From Limnomonas spitsbergensis (lineage: Eukaryota; Chlorophyta; Chlorophyceae; Chlamydomonadales), in contig JAYJMM010000017.1 in NCBI GenBank assembly GCA_037349105.1, positions 2,170,001-2,234,000 on the forward strand: a stretch of DNA of 64,000 nucleotides. The letters are read 5' to 3'. The position numbers and the translations under genes were made by a program. Positions 51,190 to 63,300 of this stretch are shown in pieces. The notes under the pieces are model-generated. The model made no database searches and was not told where the DNA came from. It was given only the letters and a program-made list of their open reading frames with translations. Every line of letters starts with the position of its first letter. The first letter of the stretch is position 1.

Positions 51190-51745
51190 GGGGGGGTCCG
51201 CTGCGAGGGTACAACATGCAGCTGCGAGGGTAAAGCATGCGGGTGCCTAGGTAAAACATGCAGGTGCGAGGGTACAACATGTACGTGTCAAGGTAAAACT
51301 TACAACTGCCAGGGTCAACCATGCATGTGCCAAGGTCAAGCATGCACATACAAGGGTAAAGCAGGTTGGTGCTAAGGTAAAGCATGCAACCGCATAGGTA
51401 AAGCATGCAGGTACACAAGTACGACCATTCACAAGAGAGGAAGCTTCATCCGCAAGGGTGAAGGCTAACGCATGCATGTGTAAGGGTAAAGCATGCGGGT
51501 GCAAGGTTAAAGCATGCAATGATTCAGCATGCAAGGGTACAACATGCAAAGGTAGAGCATGCAAAGGTCTAACACGCAAGGTCATACCATGTACGTGCCA
51601 AGGTTGAACATGCATGTCCAAGGGTAAAGCATATAGGTGCAAGGGTAAAGCATGTAATTGCAAGGGTAATAACGTATCTGCAAAGGTAAGCCGTGCAAGT
51701 GCGAGGGTAAAGCATGCATGTGTAGTTGTACAACATGCAGGTGCG
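51190..51745. repeat. ~18-21-bp minisatellite (gggtaaagcatgcaggtgca)
   Basis: About 25 degenerate units with caaggt/cgagggt and aaagcatgc/acaacatgc alternatives, interrupted by ~50 bp at 51420-51470. Confidence 0.9.
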
Positions 51746-51749
51746 TGGC

Positions 51750-53050
51750 GGAAACAGGAGGAAGGGAGAGGAGGATCGAAACCTCTGCATGGGCGGGACT
51801 GAGGCAGGCAAGTACGGTACACACGTACAGTACAGTCGACCAGTTCGGTACTAGTACGGACAGAGTACTGTCGTACAGGGAACCCTTCAGGCAAAAACAC
51901 AACATGCACAACCCCCGCCACGCTACACCAACAATGTTATCGCAAGCATCACTCCTGCCATTCTTCAAAACAGGGGAGGGGCTTCATCCGCGAGTATATT
52001 GAACTGTTGAGCTCATTGCCAACGTGGCCGAGATAATTTCTGCGTCCTTTCCTTTCTATAAGACAGTAATCGCAAGCTCTTTCTTTAACTTTTGATGTCT
52101 TTCCGGCGATTTGGCGTGGATGAAGGCAGCACACGACGGATCTTTCGATGATGGAGCGAGCGATCTACAGTCACACAGAACAGCGAGCGATCTACAGCCA
52201 CAAAAATAATGTGCTACTTCCATAGTCGGTCTGCTAGGGAGAATAAGAGAACTATATGCAGAAACGATATGCACAGCAAGGAAGAATGCACGAAAGAAAT
52301 GAAACAGGCGGCATGAAAGAGCGTTGTGAAGATCTCCCGCACAGAACTCCAACCTTTGCCATTCTTCCTCCATCTCACGCCTCGTGGAACAGGGGTGGAG
52401 GAACTTTCGGAGGAACTTTCAAAAACTTTCGTATTTTTCCTCGACACTGGTTTCCTCCACCAATCAGAATCGGGCTGTACAGCGGTAATACTGGCATACT
52501 GGCGCCGAAACTAGAAAGGACGGTGATCACAGCGTGTAATGGTGGTTATAGGCCCCGGTTTATTCACGAATAGTGGATTAAGGGGGGGGGGCACTTTATA
52601 TTGGTGAGTCCGACCTGGTATGAACTGGTATTGCTGAGATGCTATTGCTGAGCTGCCATTGCTGAGCTGCTATTGCTCAGCTGCTCCTGCTGAGCTGCTA
52701 TTCTGCAGTTACATAGTTTGCTTTTGTCGATAACTATTTTTGCATTGCAGTGTTGCGTACATTTATTTCAACAGTTTACAAAGGAAGACCCAACCAAGGA
52801 GGCTATTGAGGCCACAGTCAAAGTTCGTCGGATACCATGCACATGCAGCACAATGAATTCAACAGGAACTGCTACCCATCAGGGGGTATGTTGGGGGTGG
52901 CGGGGACACCCTTTGGGAGACCAACAAACGCAATTCCTGTTCAAACATGACGTATGCATGCTAGTTTATAGCACCGACGACCAGGGTGACACTCAAACTA
53001 GGCTCGATTCCTAGCAGCCTTGTTCCTATCTGCCTTCTGCTTGAGCTGAG
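51750..53050. other. No supported gene
   Basis: A plus-strand frame at 52718-53014 (FTKEDPTKEAIEATVKV) is open next to the helicase remnant but has no recognised domain. 52625-52700 has five 'gctgctattgctgag'-type units. Nothing else was seen. Confidence 0.4.
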
Positions 53051-53053
53051 TGA

Positions 53054-53966
53054 TCAGTTGTTGAGCTTGGGCAGTGGTGGGGTCGCTATTAACAAAGCGG
53101 TCGTACACAGCCTGCAACAAGTCTGCAACAAGTCTAACCCATAGGCAGCCTTGGCAGTGGAGGCACAAAGTATAACCTTTTGATTCGCTGTCGTCAAGGC
53201 TCCGATTAAAGTTTTGATGAAAAACGATTTTCCAGTGCCACCAGGACCCTGGATTCTGTAGAATCTCGGTAAAGCGGGGTGTTTCGATGCGGCAGCGCTC
53301 GCCGTTATAGCAGCAGCCTGGTCAGGGGATTTCAAAATCAAATTAATATCGAGGGCAACTGTTGCAAATGGTTTCGTAGGCGAGTACATGCGCTTAATAA
53401 CAGATTTAAAAAAACAATTAACTGCGTCAAGGGATTTGGTCAGAACATTAGCCTGCGTGTCAACCCCCGGGCACTTGTGGTTGGGTCGGCTATCATATCT
53501 TTAGAGGCCTGAATGGGACCTTGGCTCTCAATATATGACTCGGCATTTTTGACCTGCCACTCCTCCCACTGAAACCTCCTACCGTTTTTAATGTAGGCCT
53601 GCAACTCTGCATCAGTGTTCCATACCTTCTGCAGAACTGCAGCCTCTTGCCAGCCCTTGCTTTTATTTATTTTAAGAACTCCATCAACAATGGGGTTTAG
53701 CATGTCATGATGAGACGAAAAGGGTTAAACACGGAGCAGTTCATTGAACCAGAAATTCTCACCTGACTGGGGGAAGTATGTAAGGTCACGGGGACAGTGG
53801 GTGTCAGAACAGAAACTACTGTCAAGCCATTTTTATCCACAAGCTCGACACGCTCCTTACCCAGCTGTTTGGCTGATGCAGCAGTGTGAACCTCGTACAG
53901 CCGGAAGTACTCTTCAATTTTTAATGATGTCAAGCTGTCGGGCCTAGCAAAATACTTGTCTTCCAT
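53054..53966 (-). pseudogene. PIF1/Helitron-type DNA helicase fragment, frame-broken
   Basis: The minus strand from 53966 reads MEDKYFARPDSLTSL and IEEYFRLYEV, a block that precedes the helicase domain in Helitron/PIF1-like proteins. It passes through a second frame (53703-53440, NPIVDGVLKINKSKGWQE) and then, in a third frame (53389-53054), reaches YRIQGPGGTGKSFFIKTL (Walker A) and CASTAKAAYGL. Joining these needs at least two frame changes, and the protein stops about 35 residues after Walker A (LLQTCCRLC...), with no Walker B or later helicase motifs. A short 'ctgcaacaagt' duplication (~53111-53132) marks the end. This is therefore a decayed or truncated copy, unless unseen introns repair the frame. 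No Rep domain or Helitron hairpin end was found. Confidence 0.75.
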
Positions 53967-54204
53967 GGGGGTGCTATCAGCTCATTGCATGGCTCTTTTA
54001 AATAACTGGCTAGTGGGGGCTTTTATGCCAACATGCACAAACTTGTGTGTGCCAGGGTGTGTAAGACGGATGATTGGGGACGAGGACAGGGTAACAGACG
54101 GGGAAGCACGGAGGACTGGGTAACAGACGGTATTGAGTTGCGCTTATCAAGCACTTCTTGATTCCTGGGAGGAATAGTTGGCCTTTATGCGCTTCGTGTG
54201 GCGG

Positions 54205-54320
54205 GAAATTTCATACTGATTTAAAATTCCCGCAACTCCGACGGCAACGCTCGATTACGACGACGTTGGTACTGATTTAAAATTCCCGCAACTTCGACAG
54301 CAACGCCAGATGACGACGAC
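54205..54320. repeat. Two ~65-bp direct copies
   Basis: 'actgatttaaaattcccgca' followed by 'actccgacggcaacgc' and 'gacgacg' occurs at 54215 and 54271. A second pair, 'ttgtacgggtc' with 'aaaatgggct', lies at 54584 and 54654. Confidence 0.85.
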
Positions 54321-55545
54321 GATTTCGACTTCAGATTCCGTGCGTTCCGACACTGGAGACGTGTGAACGTGTGAACATTTGAACTCAGCTGTCAGCGTTA
54401 ACCGACCTCGCCGACCTGGCAGGGTCTTTCTGACTCGCTGACTCACTGCTTTCTTTCGCTGTTCCACTCAATCAGTTACGAGGTTAAAAGCAGCCCATTA
54501 CACATGCGATGGAGGGGCTAAATCACTCCTGCGAGGCTCTGGCGACGATTTGGCACCTGTGACGCCTGGTCGGTTGCCTGTCGGTTTGTACGGGTCGAAA
54601 AATGGGCTGTTTAATCTACTATGATGCCGTACGCGACGATATGTACGGGAGAATTGTACGGGTCAAAAATGGGCTCTTGAATAATAGACCGGGGCAATAA
54701 CGTGCCAGATGGCTGGTCAATCTCATTGTCTCACCACGGTCAAGCGTTCTATTTCTTTCCTCGTCACTAATATGCTTGGTTTCTGGTGGTAGCATTGAAA
54801 CTTTGAAAGCAACACCGGGACTTGGGTGCCTCGCCAGTCAACAGTTCATTCTGTACTTCCCCAAATCCGGCCACAGCGCATCTGCGCTCTCTTTCACTCC
54901 CCAATTTCAATCGCATGTGAACACAAACCAAAGTATGACTTGCTTTTAAGCTTCGTGAAGCTTCGTTGTTCTACCCTCGAACAAGGATTCCAAAACTGAC
55001 AAGGTAAGCCCATGTATGTAGTATTGGGACTTGAGATACTTGGGCGCTTGGGATGAATGGCCGTCACCGCATCATTCTACCCGCACGTTCTTTTGTTGAT
55101 GGCATTCGCAATCAAGAGGTGGATGCTAGTGTGTTCTGGAACAAGATGCATGCGCATGCAGCAGTGCGTGCCATTTTTAGTTTGCTGCGGGGATCTATGA
55201 CAGTAGTGTTGCCACGTCGTGTGTGAGCAATGATAGCTTGACACTGTGTTTCATTTGCGTTTATGCACGCAGCTGTGCTCTGTTCGAGTCACCGTCCCCG
55301 ACCAGGCTCTTCAAGCCTTGTGCGTGTCGCACGCTACTGACATCTTGGCAACGCAGCCATCATGGGAGGCGAGTATATGACCTCCAGTCGAGGGGGTATC
55401 TAGGGTTGTATCGGCAGTGCATCGGGCCAATTTGACTTTTGCCTGGGACGGCCAAAGAACATGGTACGACAGCTCACCCTCAGAAATCCAAATCCAATTC
55501 CATTTTTCTGTGCCAGCGTGGCGCATGGTCTACCCTGAAGGTGCT
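54321..55545. other. No recognised gene
   Basis: Mid-GC DNA with only short open frames. The paired 'gtacgggtcaaaaatgggct' motifs are the only structure seen. Confidence 0.4.
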
Positions 55546-55549
55546 ATTT

Positions 55550-56960
55550 GACGCGATGCATCGGGCCCAATTCCACTTGTCACCGGAACGCGGAAATGGC
55601 ATGCCAGCTCACCCTCCCCAATTCCACTTGTCACCGGAATGGCACCGGAACGCCAGCGTGGCGCCAGCGTGGCGCTGCCGTACCCGTGAAGTGCCATCTT
55701 TTGCATCGCTCCTATTTTGAGCGATGCAAAAATACTTCGCATCAACGCTCCGACAGCGTGGACAACTTCGTCCTCATATTCAAATTTCCATCGCCGTCAT
55801 CTTTCTTTCGTTCTGAAAACTCCTTTTCGCCCGTTCCTGCTGCCATGGCCGACGCATATCCTTAACAGGAGCCACACTTGAATCTTTCCCGCGTAGAAGT
55901 TGGCACCAATCTGGCCAACCCAATGGCGAATGTCGACGTGTGCCCCCTAGCAGTCCCTCCGACCGCCTGGGCTATCGTTTAGCAGCGGCCTGCATTTGCT
56001 ACACCCAACTTAGACAGTTCGCAGGGCATCCCTGGCTGCACGTACCTTAGCAGCGGCCTGAATTTGCTACACCCAACTTAGACAGTTCGCAGGGCATCCC
56101 TGGCTGCACGTACCTTGCAATTCGACAGTTTGTCAAGCAGGACTATCATGCTAGGCGAGACAAGTAGACAGAAAAAAAGAAAAAAAAGAAAAGAGAACGC
56201 CGATGCGGCGTGGAACACTCTAGATACACGAAGCGATAAGGCAAATGCCTGACAGGCTGTTCACTAGGAAGATTCGGTCTCTGCCGTACCCGAACACATT
56301 CCGGAGACAAGTGGAATTGCGTTTCAAGTTTTTTCAGCCAGCGTGGCTGAAGCCTCGCCCAACCAGATAAACCGCCACCGGAACGCGTTCCGGTGAGCGC
56401 CCAAGTGGAATTGGGCCCATCGTACCTCGACCACTTCATGCAAAAATACTTCGCATCTCTGCTCCGACAGCATGGACACCTTCTTCCTTCTTTTCAGATT
56501 TCCATCGGCGTCCTTTCTTTTTCTTTCTTTGTTCATTATCATTTTCACTCGATACTGTCGCCATCTCCTGGTCGCCATGGCACAGGCGTCCGGATTGACT
56601 GCCAGGGGCCTCGCTCCCGCCCCCCCCCTCCCCTCGCGAATGCGTTGGCCAAATCGGAGCTAGCTTCTGTGCGAGAACAACTGTTCAAACGAGGCATCTA
56701 GTAAGGAGGCGCGTCGGCAATGGCGAGAGTGACGGATGAAAATGAATTCAAGAAAGACGGCAGCCGATGGAATGTTAAAATGAGTAAGAAGAAGAAGTCA
56801 ATGCTGTCGGAGCGATGCTGCGAGGCAGAGGCACGATGCAAATTCCGTGGAAAGAATGCATTGAAGGTAAGGCAGGCACCATGAGGCGCTGCGAGAGATT
56901 TTGGGCACATGTGGAATTGGTCAAGGTGAGCTGCCATGCCAATCGGACACTTGGCCATCA
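55550..56960. repeat. Interspersed family C, three main copies, two plus and one inverted
   Basis: The shared block 'gcaaaaatacttcgcatc', 'gctccgacagc.tgg', a T/C-rich stretch with 'tttccatcg', and a Kozak-like 'gccatgg' occurs at about 55725-55850 and 56440-56585, and inverted at 56703-56830. On the opposite strand each copy starts an ATG frame with related peptides (MATRRWRQ..., MARVTDEN..., sharing SMLSE). 'ccaattccacttgtcaccgg' recurs at 55570 and 55618 and, with changes and inverted, at 56298 and 56400. A 66-bp tandem duplication (55979 and 56045, 'agcagcggcctg') lies inside. Confidence 0.75.
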
Positions 56961-56968
56961 TCAGGGTG

Positions 56969-59900
56969 TACCAAGCAACTCAGGCCGGCTAGACACACCA
57001 AGCAACTCAGGCCGGCTAGGACACCAAGCAACTCAGGCCGGCTAGGACACCATGCAACTCAGGCCGGCTAGGACACCATGCAACTCAGGCCGGCTAGGAC
57101 ACCATGCAACTCAGGCCGGCTAGGACACCATGCAACTCAGGCCGGCTAGGACACCAAGCAACTCAGGCCGGCTAGGACACCATGCAACTCAGGCCAGCTT
57201 GGACACCAAGCAACTCAGGCCGGCTAGGACACCATGCAACTCAGGCCGGCTAGGACACCATGCAACTCAGGCCAGCTAGGACACCAAGCAACTCAGGCCA
57301 GCTAGGGCACCATGCAACTCAGGCCGGCTAGGACACCAAGCAACTCAGGCCGGCTAGGACACCATGCAACTCAGGCCGGCTAGGACACCATGCAACTCAG
57401 GCCGGCTAGGACACCATGCAACTCAGGCCGGCTAGGACACCATGCAACTCAGGCCGGCTAGGACACCAAGCAACTCAGGCCGGCTAGGACACCACGCAAC
57501 TCAGGCCGGCTAGGACACCATGCAACTCAGGCCGGCTAGGACACCATGCAACTCAGGCCGGCTAGGACACCATGCAACTCAGGCCGGCTAGGACACCAAG
57601 CAACTCAGGCCGGCTAGGATACCATGCAACTCAGGCCGGCTAGGACACCAAGCAACTCAGGCCAGCTAGGACACCATGCAACTCAGGCCGGCTAGGACAC
57701 CATGCAACTCAGGCCGGCTAGGACACCATGCAACTCAGGCCGGCTAGGACACCATGCAACTCAGGCCGGCTAGGACACCATGCAACTCAGGCCGGCTAGG
57801 ACACCATGCAACTCAGGCCGGCTAGGACACCATGCAACTCAGGCCGGCTAGGACACCAAGCAACTCAGGCCGGCTAGGACACCAAGCAACTCAGGCCGGC
57901 TAGGACACCATGCAACTCAGGCCGGCTAGGACACCATGCAACTCAGGCCGGCTAGGACACCATGCAACTCAGGCCGGCTAGGACACCATGCAACTCAGGC
58001 CAGCTAGGACACCATGCAACTCAGGCCGGCTAGGACACCATGCAACTCAGGCCGGCTAGGACACCATGCAACTCAGGCCGGCTAGGACACCAAGCAACTC
58101 AGGCCGGCTAGGACACCAAGCAACTCAGGCCGGCTAGGACACCAAGCAACTCAGGCCGGCTAGGACACCAAGCAACTCAGGCCGGCTAGGACACCAAGCA
58201 ACTCAGGCCGGCTAGGACTCCACGCAACTCAGGCCGGCTAGGACACCATGCAACTCAGGCCGGCTAGGACACCAAGCAACTCAGGCCGGCTAGGACACCA
58301 TGCAACTCAGGCCGGCTAGGACACCAAGCAACTCAGGCCGGCTAGGACACCAAGCAACTCAGGCCGGCTAGGACACCAAGCAACTCAGGCCGGCTAGGAC
58401 ACCAAGCAACTCAGGCCGGCTAGGACACCAAGCAACTCAGGCCGGCTAGGACTCCACGCAACTCAGGCCGGCTAGGACACCATGCAACTCAGGCCGGCTA
58501 GGACACCAAGCAACTCAGGCCGGCTAGGACACCATGCAACTCAGGCCGGCTAGGACACCAAGCAGCTCAGGCCGGCTAGGACACCATGCAACTCAGGCCG
58601 GCTAGGACACCAAGCAACTCAGGCCAGCTAGGACACCATGCAACTCAGGCCGGCTAGGACACCATGCAACTCAGGCCGGCTAGGACACCATGCAACTCAG
58701 GCCGGCTAGGACACCAAGCAACTCAGGCCGGCTAGGACACCATGCAACTCAGGCCGGCTAGGACACCAAGCAACTCAGGCCGGCTAGGACACCAAGCAAC
58801 TCAGGCCGGCTAGGACACCATGCAACTCAGGCCGGCTAGGACACCATGCAACTCAGGCCGGCTAGGACACCATGCAACTCAGGCCAGCTAGGACACCATG
58901 CAACTCAGGCCGGCTAGGACACCATGCAACTCAGGCCGGCTAGGACACCAAGCAACTCAGGCCGGCTAGGACACCATGCAACTCAGGCCGGCTAGGACAC
59001 CATGCAACTCAGGCCGGCTAGGACACCATGCAACTCAGGCCGGCTAGGACACCATGCAACTCAGGCCGGCTAGGACACCATGCAACTCAGGCCGGCTAGG
59101 ACACCATGCAACTCAGGCCGGCTAGGACACCAAGCAACTCAGGCCGGCTAGGACACCAAGCAACTCAGGCCGGCTAGGACACCATGCAACTCAGGCCGGC
59201 TAGGACACCATGCAACTCAGGCCGGCTAGGACACCAAGCAACTCAGGCCGGCTAGGACACCATGCAACTCAGGCCGGCTAGGACACCATGCAACTCAGGC
59301 CGGCTAGGACACCATGCAACTCAGGCCAGCTAGGACACCATGCAACTCAGGCCGGCTAGGACACCATGCAACTCAGGCCGGCTAGGACACCAAGCAACTC
59401 AGGCCGGCTAGGACACCATGCAACTCAGGCCGGCTAGGACACCATGCAACTCAGGCCGGCTAGGACACCATGCAACTCAGGCCGGCTAGGACACCATGCA
59501 ACTCAGGCCGGCTAGGACACCATGCAACTCAGGCCGGCTAGGACACCATGCAACTCAGGCCGGCTAGGACACCAAGCAACTCAGGCCGGCTAGGACACCA
59601 AGCAACTCAGGCCGGCTAGGACACCATGCAACTCAGGCCGGCTAGGACACCATGCAACTCAGGCCGGCTAGGACACCATGCAACTCAGGCCGGCTAGGAC
59701 ACCATGCAACTCAGGCCGGCTAGGACACCAAGCAACTCAGGCCGGCTAGGACACCATGCAACTCAGGCCGGCTAGGACACCATGCAACTCAGGCCGGCTA
59801 GGACACCATGCAACTCAGGCCGGCTAGGACACCATGCAACTCAGGCCGGCTAGGACACCATGCAACTCAGGCCGGCTAGGACACCAAGCAACTCAGGCCG

Positions 59901-60158
59901 GCTAGGACACCATGCAACTCAGGCCGGCTAGGACACCAAGCAACTCAGGCCGGCTAGGACACCATGCAACTCAGGCCGGCTAGGACACCATGCAACTCAG
60001 GCCGGCTAGGACACCATGCAACTCAGGCCGGCTAGGACACCATGCAACTCAGGCCGGCTAGGACACCATGCAACTCAGGCCGGCTAGGACACCATGCAAC
60101 TCAGGCCAGCTAGGACACCAAGCAACTCAGGCCGGCTAGGACACCAAGCAACTCAGGC
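56969..60158. repeat. 26-bp minisatellite, about 122 units
   Basis: Units of 'ggacaccatgcaactcaggc' plus 'cggcta', extremely uniform. The main variation is ccatg/ccaag, with rarer ccacg, cagcta and gactcc. It ends 220 bp before the first ankyrin-gene exon recognised and so probably fills its upstream intron. Confidence 0.97.
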
Positions 60159-60380
60159 AAATTCCCAGCAAGCCTTGACCAAGAGGGGTTTTACATTCCT
60201 TTTGTTCTGGGGGATTTTGAGAATGACAATGTCCCGGTAACTACCCCCTAGGACAACTCAGCCTCAAAAGCTGGTATGATTTTATACCGTTACGTTAATT
60301 TATTTGTCATTCATAAAATGTTTTAAAGCCGATGGACATGTTAATGCCCCATGTCTGACGGCTAAATCTTCGTTGCGCAG

Positions 60381-63300
60381 GAGCCTGTTGCAAATCCTTT
60401 GAAATTGAGCTGAACCCGGATGATGAGCCGAAGGACCCCCAGGACAAGGCCCAGATGAAGGAGGATGGCAGGGACCTTCGCCATGCCGCAAAGACGGCAG
60501 ACTGGAGCCAAATGCGAATGTTGCTACGACGTATGCCGTTCGTCCAGATCAATTCCAAAGCCCATGGCAGTGAGGGCGATGACGTGGAATCAGGTGTGGG
60601 GTATTAACGCTTTTAAACCTGACGCCCTGGATCCATCATTCATGTGACGCTTTGATTGCAGCTGGTGGTAAGCAGTCACTGATGATGCAATCTGATAACT
60701 ACAATGGGCCCCTTTGTAATGTCGCGCAGGGAACACGGCCCTTCACTTTGCCGTGGCGATTAACCATCTCAAGGTCCGTGGGCAGCTTCCAGTGTGTTTA
60801 CTAGTTTTTGGCACCTAGGGGCCTGTTCCCGTTGGTGTCAGCCTTGCTGTTGATGTTTCGGTGTGGCTTGAAGAACAACCCAGCAGTCCATCTTCCTACG
60901 CTCAACGCTAGCTCGTGACACATCTAGTTTGCACACTAGCTTAGGGTTTAGGCTTTGTTTGGGAAGTTATGGCCGGCAAGGACCATCAGCAGGAGTAGCA
61001 AAGCACACCCAACGTGTTCTCCGCCGTCAATCTTCTCGGATGGCTCATACCGCCTGACTGCCTACTCTGCCTGCCTGCCTGCCTGCCTTTTCCTACTCTG
61101 CCTGACTGCAAGTGCCTACTCTGCCTGATTGCCTGAGTGCCTGTGCCTACTCTGCCTGACTGCCTGACTGCCTGTGCCTACTTCTGCCTGACTGCCTGAC
61201 TGCTTGTGCCTACTCTGCCTGATTGCCTGACTGCCTGACTGCCTGTACCTACACTGCTTGACTGCCTGACTGCTTGTGCCTTCTCTGCAGGGCGTGCGTA
61301 AGCTCACTCGCTACGGCCTCCGGGTAAACCACAGCAATGCAATGGGCAAGACGCCGCTGCACATGGCTCTGGAGACGGGCAAGATGCAGGTGGGCACATT
61401 CCTGCTTCAGAAGATCAAGGAGGTGGAGGACGGACCCCCAGAGGTCACCACTGGCTGCTGCAACGGCCAGGCAGATGACCAGCTAGTGTCACGCGTCAAC
61501 TATGTAGGTAAGTTTCCTCAATCCTCACGCGTCAACTATGCAGGTAAGTTTCAATAACCCTCACGACCCTGCGGGGCGTAGTTTTCTTTCTTTCTTGCAG
61601 GGGCGTGAGGGGGGACGGCTGCCCATCAGGAGCATAACTGATTCTAAGCATGCTTCAATGTTGGATCCTTCATACCCGAGCTGTGCTGTTCCCTTAACAT
61701 GCACCTCCCTACAGGGGCGTAGTTTCCTTTTTTCCTTTCTTAGTGCTGGCTCCAATACGCCCTCCGTTCCTCCCCTGCATGTGTAACACTTTGACTTCCT
61801 CTGTGTCTCTTTGATGGATGGCCCGGCTGTTTTTCTTGTGGACGTGAGAGCTCCAGGACAGCAGCATCATGCCTTCCAATCGGCAACTGTATTTTGAATT
61901 GGTGTCCCTCAAGGCTTGGTCAAATGGTGCATCTTGAGTAACCAGTGACAGCTGTTGATGTGAAAACGCATGCTCTTGGATTGCTTAAATGTTGTCCCTT
62001 TAGAAATAGATCCTACATGCGTGAATCCGGGCAGACCTTAGGCCCAGAGAATAGGTTACCTCGTCCTGCCCTTGACACCAGACTGGCGAAGTTGGGTCCC
62101 TTGTATTGGACACCCATACTTTTCATTTCCTTCTCAACACCATGTTTCCGAGTTGGTTATATTGTGTTGCCTGCTGACAGATAAAGAGGGGATGTCTCCC
62201 TTCCTGTCCGTGGTGTCTTCGGGGAGACTGAAGCTGGCTGAATGGATCATCGAAGAATGCGAGAGGATTGAGCTCGACCTCGACTATGACCTACGGACTA
62301 ACCAGGTCAGCCATACTTCACGCCGCACGCCTTTTGAATTCAGCATCCAGCCTCACATCCAACTGACTTCCACCACAACCTGGGGGGGTCCCTATGATGC
62401 TCTGCTCACTTCAACACACACCTTCCTTTCCTCATGGATTGACAGAACATGTAATATTTACTTAGGACAAAAATGCAACTGCATATTTACCCTCTTGCTT
62501 GAGGAAGTGGAACACGACACCAAGCTCGAAGCATATCACAATCCAAATTGTTTGCTTGCGGCTTCTTTTATATTTCTTGGGGCACCATGTGCAGTGGGGT
62601 GACCCCTACCAGACATACATAAATATCACTCACTTATCTTACGCATGACGCCTGCCCCAATTACCTTCCTCGTCGCTCCACCCTCATGTCATCCAGGGCA
62701 ACACAGCCCTCCTATACGCCGCCAAGTATGGCTGGTTTGATCTCCTGGACAAGTGGCTGGATTTGAGCAAGGTACGTTCAGCCATGAAATAACGTGCAAT
62801 GCAATATCACCCCCCCACACACGCAATTACAGTGAAAAGCTGTATTGTTAGTGATCATGCTGTGGCTCTTCAAATCTTCTATGGTAACGGCGAGGATGTG
62901 GTTTCGGCCCCGAGCTCCGTTGCTCCCTTAACCCGCACGCCCCTAGGGGGTTGCAGTTTTCTTCCTTTCAATCCCTCTGCCTGTGCTTGATGAGTAACGC
63001 CCATCTCACCTCCATGCCAGCCTCCAGGGTGCTGGCAAAGCGGACCCCCTCAGCATGCTACCTGCTTGCACGCAGGCGCCGGGTGTGATCTTGAATATCG
63101 TGAATAAGGAGGGCGAGACTGTCCTGGGCTGTGTGCTCAAGTTTGCCGCCAGTGGCCTGCTGACCGAGGAGCGCACCTTGCACCTGGTCCAGAAGATGCT
63201 GGGCCTGGGTGCGCTTCCCTCCCTGACCGCATTTGAGGAGAAGGTGGGTGGAGCTACATACAGTTGGGTGGACGGTTGCTTTATGCATAGGTTATCTGTA

